Positions 1 to 5,820 of a DNA stretch of 7,901 nucleotides are shown piece by piece. The notes under the pieces are model-generated. The model did no database searches, was not told the DNA's origin, and worked only from the letters and a program-made list of their open reading frames with translations. Numbering within the stretch: the first letter of the stretch is position 1; the number at the start of each line of letters is the position of its first letter. Location: the NCBI GenBank assembly GCA_021776885.1, contig JAJFFA010000619.1, forward strand, positions 1 through 7,901, read 5' to 3'. The position numbers and the translations under genes were made by a program. This DNA is from Planctomycetota bacterium. Its GTDB lineage: Bacteria > Planctomycetota > UBA1135 > GCA-002686595.

Positions 1-2
1 CG

Positions 3-491
3 CTCGCCGCCAGCGAGGGCGACCTGGCCGCCAAGCCCCTCTGGGCCCAGGCCGAGGAGGCCTTCGGGGAAGCCCTCGAGACCCTGCCGGACGAGCGCGT
101 CGACGAGAACCGTCGCCTGCGCCTCGAGCGCGCCAAGGCGCGCATGTTCGTCAGCCAGCTGCCGGACGCGCGCCGCGACCTCGAGTCCCTGGTCGAGGAG
201 CTGGCCGCGGACGACGCCGCCGACGCGGACTTCGTTGCCGACGCGCGCGGGGCCCTGGCCAACGCCCAGTACTACACCACCTGGCTGATGCGCCTCGAGG
301 GCGCGCCGCGCGAGGAGTGGGAGGCCGAGGTCGAGTCGTCGCGCCAGAACTACAAGCTGATCGCCGAGGACCTCGCCGCGCGCGGGAAAGGCGAACGAGC
401 GAGTGCGGCCCAGGAAGATCTGGAGTCGTCCATTCGTCTGGCACGCATGGATCTGACCGAGCTGCAGGGCCTGCCCCTGCCCTCGCAATGA
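3..491 (+). CDS. C-terminal part of a TPR-like helical protein (5' end outside window)
   Basis: The frame is open from the window edge (first full codon at base 3) to a TGA at 489-491, giving 162 residues. The first internal ATG, at 144, is not the likely start: codons upstream of it keep the same strong G/C third-position bias and read as continuous amphipathic helix. The visible protein is all helical and Ala/Glu/Arg/Asp-rich. Successive helix pairs resemble degenerate tetratricopeptide repeats, for example the stretches ending in ARRDLESLVEEL and ALANAQYYTTWLMRLEG. No catalytic motif, Cys pair or membrane segment is visible. It ends 225 bp before the large membrane protein gene on the same strand, so the two may belong to one envelope module. 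TPR proteins next to BatD-like proteins are known from MoxR/Bat operons, but that link is inference. Being a real gene is well supported; the family is not. Confidence 0.72.
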   Translation, partial: LAASEGDLAAKPLWAQAEEAFGEALETLPDERVDENRRLRLERAKARMFVSQLPDARRDLESLVEELAADDAADADFVADARGALANAQYYTTWLMRLEGAPREEWEAEVESSRQNYKLIAEDLAARGKGERASAAQEDLESSIRLARMDLTELQGLPLPSQ

Positions 492-578
492 CGGGGTTGT
501 GGAAGTGGCCGCGGTCGCGGTACACGCAACAAGAGCAACTCCAAGCAATCCTCCGATGCACGCGGTGCCAGCGCCGGC

Positions 579-598
579 CCGCCGCCCGACGGCAGCGG
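579..598 (+). terminator. GC-rich hairpin after the TPR-like gene, possible terminator
   Basis: Bases 579-586 pair with 591-598 (seven G-C pairs and one C/A mismatch) around a CGAC loop, 88 bp after the stop codon at 491. There is no T-tract behind it, so it is not a classic intrinsic terminator. It may only be incidental structure in GC-rich DNA. Confidence 0.2.
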
Positions 599-622
599 CT
601 CCTGACGCCCTGCTGAACCCTC

Positions 623-648
623 GCTAGCCCAGGCTAGCCCTTGCTAGC
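623..648. repeat. Three GCTAGC palindromes at exact 10-bp spacing
   Basis: GCTAGC occurs at 623-628, 633-638 and 643-648. The surrounding 10-mers (TCGCTAGCCC, AGGCTAGCCC, TTGCTAGCCG) differ mainly in their first two bases. One-helical-turn phasing places all copies on the same DNA face, as for a cooperative DNA-binding protein. Neighbouring copies can also fold into hairpins, for example the perfect 7-bp stem 632-638 with 643-649 around CCTT. The array lies 70-95 bp upstream of the large gene's start. A role as operator, terminator-like structure or replication-slippage product cannot be told apart from sequence alone. Confidence 0.6.
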
Positions 649-682
649 CGGGCCCCTGGCCCACAGTCCTTCTTGCTTCGTG

Positions 683-703
683 GAGTGCGGCTCGCACGCA
701 CTC
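683..703 (+). promoter_or_regulatory. Hairpin immediately upstream of the ribosome site of the large gene
   Basis: GAGTGCG (683-689) is perfectly complementary to CGCACTC (697-703), with a 7-base loop. The structure ends three bases before the GGAG ribosome site (707-710). In a transcript it could affect ribosome access or message stability. This is a structural observation with inferred function. Confidence 0.35.
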
Positions 704-716
704 GCTGGAGATGTCC

Positions 717-3700
717 ATGGCCTTCGAACTCCTCACCCTCCTGACCCTGACCCTCGCGCCCCAGGCGCCCCAGGCGATCGTCGTTCAGAGCCGCGGCAGC
801 TTCACCCTGGTCGACGGCGAAGTGGTGCTGATGCACCCGGACGAGGTCAGCCCCGAGGCGCAGGCCGACGCGAGCGAAGAGGACGCGGGCAAGAAGGAAG
901 AGAGCGAGCGCCAGAAGAAGCTGGCGGCGCTGAGCTTCGACCGCCGGCCGTCGGCGATCCTCGAGGCCTGGTCGGCGGCCGCGGCGCAGAGCAAGGGCAA
1001 GCAAGGCAAGGGCAAGAAGAGCGACAAGCAGCCCTCGGAGGCCGAGGCCCTCGAGGCGGAGCTCCAAGAGTTCGGACGCCAGGTGACCCTCGGGGACTGG
1101 AGCGCGGTGCGCGACTACCTGGCCTCCCTCGAAGAGGCCGAAGCCGAGGCGGGCTACAAGCAGCTGCTCGCGTCCCTGCAGAAGGGGCCCAAGGACAAGC
1201 CCAACGTCCCGAACCAGGGCAAGCCCTACCTCGAGAAGAACCGCTTCTCCCCCGCCGACGTCCTGGGCCTGGCCCAGGCCGCGCCGGCGGCGCTCGAGAA
1301 GGACGCCCTCGAGAAACTGGGGCAGCTCCTGTCCGAGGCCCTCGCCGCGGGCCACCAGCTCGAGGCCTTCCTGGCCATGGTCGAGCCGGTCCTGGTCGAG
1401 CTGCCCGAGCCGGTCGATGCGGAGCCCGAGCCGGACGACGCTGAGCCGGTCGGCGCTGAGCCGATCGACGCCGAGCCCGGGACGATCGAGGCCGAGGAAG
1501 ACAGCTCCGAGAGCGCTGACGACGCCACCGGAGGCACACAGGCCGAAGCGCTCGAGGTCGAGCCGAGCGAGACACCGCAGGAGCCCCAGGCCCCCGCCTC
1601 ACGACTCGACCGGCGCAACCTGGCCTACATCCTGCTGCACGCGGGCCAGAAGCTCTTCCTCGCCGACTACCTGCCGACCGGCGAGGAGGCCATCGAGGCC
1701 AACGACCGCGAGGGGCTCAACCTCCTGGCCCAGTGCTACCTCGCGCGCTTCGACGACGAGGGTCGCGCGCTCTGGCTCGAAGAGGCCTGGGCCGTGACCC
1801 AGGCCGTCCTGGCCAAGGGCAAGGTCGGGGACGACGAGAAGTCGGAGGCCCTGACCCGCGCGGTCGACATCGCCCCCAAGCTGCGCGACGAGCTGGGGCA
1901 GGCCTGGCTCGACGAGAGCTTCACCAGGCGTCCGCAGCGCGGCATGGAGATCCTGGCCGCGATCGGCAGCAAGACCTCGAAGGCCCTCTCCGAGCAACCC
2001 ATGGACGCCGACTGGCGCTTCAAGCTGCTCGAGCTGCAGACCACCACGGCCAACTCGCTGCTGGCCGCGGCGCCGGAGCTGGCCAGCGAGTGGTCGGCCG
2101 AGCTCTCGCTCCTGGCCGAGAACTGGCTGCGCGAGGCCATCTTCACCTACACCCACGACCAGTCGACGGCCCGCGGGCCGATGATGGAGGTCGACCCCTG
2201 GGGCAACCAGTACTTCTTCAGCTACTCGGGCAACCGCGTCAACAACAGCATCCCCAAGGCGATCTCCACCGGGGACATGCTCGAGGTGCAGCAGTCCGAC
2301 GCCTGGCTCGAGCGCGTCGACGCGACCCTGCGCCCGCGGCTGCACATGATGTACGCCCAGCTGCTGCTCAAGGTGTCCGAGGAGGCCGCGGCCTTCCCGC
2401 ACATCGAGCGCGTCGCGCGCGACTTTCCGCGCCAGGCCCAGGACCTGGCCGACGAGTTCTTCCGCGTCTGGGCCAAGAACAACAACCCCAACCAGGAGCG
2501 TGGGCGCACGGTCTACTTCGGCTTCGGCTACACCCAGCGCGCCAGCGGCATCCCGCTCACGCGCTCGAAGCAGGAGCGCAACCTGCGCGACCTGGGCCAG
2601 TGGGTCGCGCGCCTGCGCCAGCTGCCCATCCAGGTCGACGAGGAGCTCGTCAGCGCCGCCTTCATGGCTGCCCACAGCTCGGCCGAGGTCTACCGCCTGG
2701 AGACGATCGAGGAAATCTTCGGCCCCCTCGAGGGACTCGACCCGAAGACCCTGGCCTCCCTGCTGCAGACCATGCGCGCCAACCTGGTCACGGTCTGGCG
2801 CGACCCGGCGCTGCAGAAGGACAAGCAGACCCAGCGCCGCCAGGACGACATCCGCGCCGAGGTCTTGCGTGGCTACGAGCTGGCGCGCTCGACCCTGGCC
2901 CGCGCCCTGGCCTCGCACCCCGAGAGCTGGGAACTGTCCCTGGCCAAGGCCTGCCTGGACCACGACCAGAACAACTACCGCAAGTCCTTCGAGGAGAGCT
3001 CGGAGTTCAGCGCGCGGCGCGACGCGGCCTTCGACGAGTTCGCGGCCGCGGCCGGGCGCTACGCCCGCGCCAGCGCGGAGCTGGAGAAGGACGACGAGTC
3101 GATCGACGTCTACCAGCACTGGTTCTACGCCGCCCTGGGTGCCTCGGACCTGAACCAGATCGACCCCGAGATGCCCCTGGCCGCGCGCCAGATCCCGCTG
3201 ATCAAGCAGGCCCTGACCGAGCTGCCCAAGGAGCGCGCGGAGCGCCACGTCGAGCAGCTGGCCAGCACCCTCTTCGCGCGCATGGGCAGCGCCAGCGCGG
3301 CGGTCAAGTTCCGCTACGTACGCGAGGGCCTCGGGATCGTCGGGGACCACGAGATGGCGCGCCAGGCGCGTGAGGTCTTCGACTACTACTCCGACCTGGT
3401 CACCGAGATCCGCCTGGTCACCTCGATCGACGGTCCCGACCGCGTCGGCCACGACGAGCCCTTCGGCCTGCGCGTCGACCTGCGCCACACGAAGGAGATC
3501 GAGCGCGAATCCGGCGGCTTCGGCAAGTACCTGCAGAACCAGAACGCGCAGAACTTCAGCTTCAACTTCGGGCGCCCGACGGAGGACTACCGCGACAAGT
3601 TCGAGGACGCGGCGCGCGAGGCCCTGTCCGAGCAGTTCGACGTGGTCTCGGTCACCTTCAACCACCCCGAGGCGCGCTCGATCGCCTCCGAGGAATACGG

Positions 3701-4586
3701 CTGGCGCACCACGCCCTACGCCTACGTCCTGCTGCGCGCCCGCGGCCCCGAGGTGGACCGCCTGCCGGGCCTGCGTCTGGACCTCGACTTCCTCGACACC
3801 ACCGGCTACGCCGTGCTCCCGGTCGAGTCCTCGCCCCTGCCCCTGGACGCCTCCGAGGCGGCGCCGCGCCCCTGGAGCGAGCTGTCCCTGACCCAGACCC
3901 TGGACGAGCGTCAGGCCAAGGACGGCAAGCTCTCCCTCGAGCTGCGGGCCTCCGCCCACGGGCTGGTGCCGGCCTACGAGACCCTGGTCGACCTGGCCCC
4001 CGAGGGCTTCGAGGTCACCGGCGTGGAGGACGCCGGGGTCTCCGTGATCGAGTTCGCGGACAGCGGCCGCAGCGTGCGCTCCGAGCGCCTGTGGACCGTC
4101 TCGATGCGCGGCGCCGAGGGCCTGGCCGAGCTGCCCAGCCACTTCGAGTTCGCCCGCGCCAAGGTCGAGGCCGAGTCCAGCGATCAGTTCCGCTACGCCG
4201 ACGCCGACCTGCTGGCGGTCGAGCCGGTCGTCGCCCTGGAGCAGGTCTGGGGCAAGACCAGCAAGGCCTGGCTGCTGTGGATTCCCGCCGGGCTGCTGGC
4301 CCTCTGCGGCGGCCTGTGGCTCGTGCGCCGCGCCAAGCGCCGCGCCCCCCCTGCGGACACGGGCGCCGTGCGCGTGCCCGACCCGGCCACGCCCTTCGCG
4401 GTGCTCGGCATGCTGCGCGAGATCCGCGAGCGCAACGGTCTGGCGCCGGAGGGCCTGGACGAGATCCAGCGCGACATCGCCAGCCTCGAGCACCACTTCT
4501 TCGCCGAACCCGACGACGCAGCCCAGACCCCGGACCTGGTCCGCATCGCCGAGGGCTGGGCCAGCCGCGCCCGCCTACGCCGCTAG
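717..4586 (+). CDS. Large exported, single-pass membrane protein with TPR-like helical region and BatD-like C-terminal layout
   Basis: The product is about 1289 residues. ATG 717 is preferred over the in-frame ATG at 711 because GGAG (707-710) lies six bases before 717 but touches 711. Visible order: hydrophobic signal-like N-terminus (LLTLLTLTLAPQA); Lys/Gly-rich patch (about 92-104); helical segment (about 123-220); Asp/Glu/Pro linker (222-295) with a DAEP repeat; a long TPR/HEAT-like helical region (about 296-890) containing VYFGFGY (599-605) and TRSKQERN (from 615); a beta-rich, Ig-like region (about 895-1180); one TM helix (about 1184-1203) followed by RRAKRR; and an 86-residue helical tail. 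The basic residues put the tail in the cytoplasm and the rest in the periplasm. This N-out layout (beta-sandwich, TM, short helical cytoplasmic domain) is that of BatD-type proteins, here with a huge helical extension. No enzyme motif is seen. The gene is secure; the Bat-like role is inference from architecture and the TPR-like neighbour. Confidence 0.9.
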   Translation: MAFELLTLLTLTLAPQAPQAIVVQSRGSFTLVDGEVVLMHPDEVSPEAQADASEEDAGKKEESERQKKLAALSFDRRPSAILEAWSAAAAQSKGKQGKGKKSDKQPSEAEALEAELQEFGRQVTLGDWSAVRDYLASLEEAEAEAGYKQLLASLQKGPKDKPNVPNQGKPYLEKNRFSPADVLGLAQAAPAALEKDALEKLGQLLSEALAAGHQLEAFLAMVEPVLVELPEPVDAEPEPDDAEPVGAEPIDAEPGTIEAEEDSSESADDATGGTQAEALEVEPSETPQEPQAPASRLDRRNLAYILLHAGQKLFLADYLPTGEEAIEANDREGLNLLAQCYLARFDDEGRALWLEEAWAVTQAVLAKGKVGDDEKSEALTRAVDIAPKLRDELGQAWLDESFTRRPQRGMEILAAIGSKTSKALSEQPMDADWRFKLLELQTTTANSLLAAAPELASEWSAELSLLAENWLREAIFTYTHDQSTARGPMMEVDPWGNQYFFSYSGNRVNNSIPKAISTGDMLEVQQSDAWLERVDATLRPRLHMMYAQLLLKVSEEAAAFPHIERVARDFPRQAQDLADEFFRVWAKNNNPNQERGRTVYFGFGYTQRASGIPLTRSKQERNLRDLGQWVARLRQLPIQVDEELVSAAFMAAHSSAEVYRLETIEEIFGPLEGLDPKTLASLLQTMRANLVTVWRDPALQKDKQTQRRQDDIRAEVLRGYELARSTLARALASHPESWELSLAKACLDHDQNNYRKSFEESSEFSARRDAAFDEFAAAAGRYARASAELEKDDESIDVYQHWFYAALGASDLNQIDPEMPLAARQIPLIKQALTELPKERAERHVEQLASTLFARMGSASAAVKFRYVREGLGIVGDHEMARQAREVFDYYSDLVTEIRLVTSIDGPDRVGHDEPFGLRVDLRHTKEIERESGGFGKYLQNQNAQNFSFNFGRPTEDYRDKFEDAAREALSEQFDVVSVTFNHPEARSIASEEYGWRTTPYAYVLLRARGPEVDRLPGLRLDLDFLDTTGYAVLPVESSPLPLDASEAAPRPWSELSLTQTLDERQAKDGKLSLELRASAHGLVPAYETLVDLAPEGFEVTGVEDAGVSVIEFADSGRSVRSERLWTVSMRGAEGLAELPSHFEFARAKVEAESSDQFRYADADLLAVEPVVALEQVWGKTSKAWLLWIPAGLLALCGGLWLVRRAKRRAPPADTGAVRVPDPATPFAVLGMLREIRERNGLAPEGLDEIQRDIASLEHHFFAEPDDAAQTPDLVRIAEGWASRARLRR
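1407..1478 (+). repeat. In-frame DAEP-type repeat in the acidic proline linker
   Basis: Codons for residues 231-254 encode five spaced AEP/EP units (EPVDAEPEPDD, AEPVG, AEPID, AEP) with related 15-base DNA units such as GCTGAGCCGGTCGGC and GCTGAGCCGATCGAC. The stretch sits in a longer disordered acidic linker (222-295) separating two helical parts. Such tracts usually vary in copy number between relatives; here it most likely acts as a flexible periplasmic spacer. Confidence 0.6.
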
Positions 4587-4590
4587 CGAA

Positions 4591-4682
4591 GGCGTACGGA
4601 TCCAAAGCCTGCATACGGAGCCCGGCTCCTTTTGCCGGTAGATCGAGCCTGGCTCCGTATGCAGGCTTTGGCTCCGTACGCC
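4591..4682. repeat. Long near-perfect inverted repeat (REP/MITE-like palindrome)
   Basis: The 32-bp arms 4591-4622 and 4651-4682 are reverse complements with a single mismatch (T4601 opposite C4672). The 28-base centre carries an inner hairpin, CCGGC (4622-4626) with GCCGG (4634-4638). Each arm contains two copies of a TACGG(A/T)(G/T)CC-like word, so the element has four copies in total. It begins five bases after the stop of the large gene and ends 23 bases before the next start, filling most of that gap. In RNA it would form a very stable stem and may end or protect the upstream message. No transposase is near; the size suits a REP/MITE-type element. The structure is certain, the class is inference. 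Confidence 0.85.
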
Positions 4683-4699
4683 GCTGTGGTCGCTACGAT
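4668..4699 (+). promoter_or_regulatory. Candidate promoter for the acidic protein gene (possible leaderless start)
   Basis: TACGAT (4694-4699) matches the sigma70 -10 consensus at four of six positions and lies six bases before ATG 4706, where transcription would be expected to begin. A weak -35 candidate, TTGGCT (4668-4673), overlaps the right palindrome arm, but its 20-base spacing is long. No Shine-Dalgarno sequence is visible before 4706, which fits a leaderless message. Confidence 0.35.
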
Positions 4700-4705
4700 G
4701 CGCGC

Positions 4706-5782
4706 ATGCAGAACACTTCGCGCCTCGCCGCCCTGTTGCTCCTGCCCCTGGCCTTCGAGGTCCCGACCCTCGAGTACGCCCCCGACGAGCACAGTTCCTG
4801 GAGCAAGACCTTCGAGGACAGCGTTGCGCTCGAGCTGCTGGACGTCTCCGTGGTGGTCGACGGCAGCGACCTGGGCGCTCTGATCGGCGAGCTCGAGATG
4901 GAGCTCGAGACCCAGCTCTCGGTCTCGATCGAGGACGAGATCCGGGCCGCGGACGACGGGCGCGTCCTGCAGCTGGCGCGGGAGTTCGACTCCATCGAGC
5001 TCGAGTCGGAGGTCTACGTCTCCGCCGGCGGTCAGTCCGACACGACGGAGACCAGCGGCTCGAGCCCGCTCGACGGCAAGACCGTGGTCTTCACCTGGGA
5101 CGACGAGGACGAGCTCTACGCGGTCGCGTGGGACGAGGACGAAGGGGGCGACGAGGCCCTGCTCGAGCGCCTGGCCTTCGAGACGGACGGCCAGGCACTC
5201 CTGCCCGAGGGCGACGTGGAGCAGGACGACACGTGGAGCGTCGACCCGACGGTCGTGATGGACCTGCTCTGGCCCGGGGGCGACCTGGCCCTGGAGGCGC
5301 AGGGCGCCGAGGAGATCGAGGGCATCGACATGGAGCGCGTGGCCGAGCTGATGGCGGACCTCAACCGGCGCACCCTGGAGCAGGCCGCCGAGATGTACGA
5401 CGGTGACGTGACCTGCACCCTGCTCGGCCTACGCGAGGTGAGCGAGACCCCCGTGGCCGTGATCGGCGTCGAGGTGGACATCCGCGTCGAGGGCGACTTC
5501 GGCTCCTTGTTCGAGGAGTTCTTCGCGGCGCTGCTCGAGGTCTTCGACGCGCCGGGCGACATCGAGCTCTCCGGCTCGCTCGAGCTCGACGGCTCCATCG
5601 GCGGCGAGGCCGAGCTGCTGTGGAACACCCGAGACGACGTCCTCCACGGCTTCAGCTCCGAGCTCGACATGGACTTCGACATCAGCCTCGACGTCGACGT
5701 CGACGCGCAGGGCGAGAGCCATGCGGTCGAAGCCGAGATGACCCTCTCGGGCACCCATACGCGCTCCCTGAGCGCCGACTGA
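4706..5782 (+). CDS. Exported, extremely acidic beta-rich protein of unknown function
   Basis: The product is 358 residues. The reading frame is open far upstream through the palindrome, but ATG 4706 begins a clear signal-like segment (TSRLAALLLLPLAFE) and is the sensible start. No Cys follows it, so a lipoprotein is unlikely. By my count about 90 residues are Asp or Glu (roughly 25%), with only two Lys. The middle has the pattern GKTVVFTW, a short acidic spacer, ALLPEG and DDTWSVDP, seen in exported proteins with a curved beta-sheet that wraps a hydrophobic ligand; I cannot name the family. The C-terminal third is alternating beta strands, including Asp at every second position in residues 321-325 and 329-333. 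Acidic patches suggest cation binding or tolerance of salt. It lies downstream of the palindrome and converges on the HEAT-repeat gene 21 bp away. The gene is well supported; its function is unknown. Confidence 0.87.
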   Translation: MQNTSRLAALLLLPLAFEVPTLEYAPDEHSSWSKTFEDSVALELLDVSVVVDGSDLGALIGELEMELETQLSVSIEDEIRAADDGRVLQLAREFDSIELESEVYVSAGGQSDTTETSGSSPLDGKTVVFTWDDEDELYAVAWDEDEGGDEALLERLAFETDGQALLPEGDVEQDDTWSVDPTVVMDLLWPGGDLALEAQGAEEIEGIDMERVAELMADLNRRTLEQAAEMYDGDVTCTLLGLREVSETPVAVIGVEVDIRVEGDFGSLFEEFFAALLEVFDAPGDIELSGSLELDGSIGGEAELLWNTRDDVLHGFSSELDMDFDISLDVDVDAQGESHAVEAEMTLSGTHTRSLSAD

Positions 5783-5820
5783 GGCGCGCGCCGACCGAGG
5801 AGCTCAGCGCCCCTGGCGCT
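5772..5820. terminator. Small hairpins at the convergent gene ends, possible bidirectional stop
   Basis: Only 21 bp separate the two convergent stop codons. GCGCC (5772-5776) pairs with GGCGC (5783-5787) across the TGA of the acidic protein gene, GGCGCGCGCC (5783-5792) is self-complementary, and AGCGCC (5806-5811) pairs with GGCGCT (5815-5820) in the last codons of the HEAT gene. There are no T-tracts. These may be weak terminators or only GC-rich coincidence. Confidence 0.2.

Larger units (their letters stand above)
492..716. other. Intergenic region between the TPR-like gene and the large membrane protein gene
   Basis: These 225 bp hold no convincing gene; the reading frames crossing it are rich in Arg and Pro with poor codon bias. 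It contains a GC-rich hairpin (579-598), three evenly spaced GCTAGC palindromes (623-648), a second hairpin (683-703) and the ribosome site GGAG (707-710). I found no convincing -35/-10 pair, so whether the downstream gene has its own promoter here or is read through from upstream is open. Confidence 0.6.

Noticed and set aside
711..716. ATG at 711 as start of the large gene
   Set aside because: GGAG touches this ATG, leaving no spacing; ATG 717, in the same frame, has the usual six-base gap. The difference is only two residues.
641..1602. Overlapping Arg/Gly/Pro-rich frames on both strands over the intergenic region and the 5' part of the large gene
   Set aside because: They are out-of-frame shadows of the real gene, with high Arg/Pro/Gly and no GC3 bias.
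1599..4496. A 965-codon open frame on the minus strand antisense to the large membrane protein gene
   Set aside because: Stop-free antisense frames are expected opposite GC-rich genes. Its translation is low-complexity (Leu/Gly/Ala/Arg/Val/Asp) with no domain logic, while the plus strand has signal peptide, TM helix and sensible codon bias.
4091..4705. Upstream extension of the acidic protein frame through the palindrome to base 4091
   Set aside because: It overlaps the end of the large gene in another frame and crosses a palindromic repeat; a signal-like N-terminus begins at ATG 4706.
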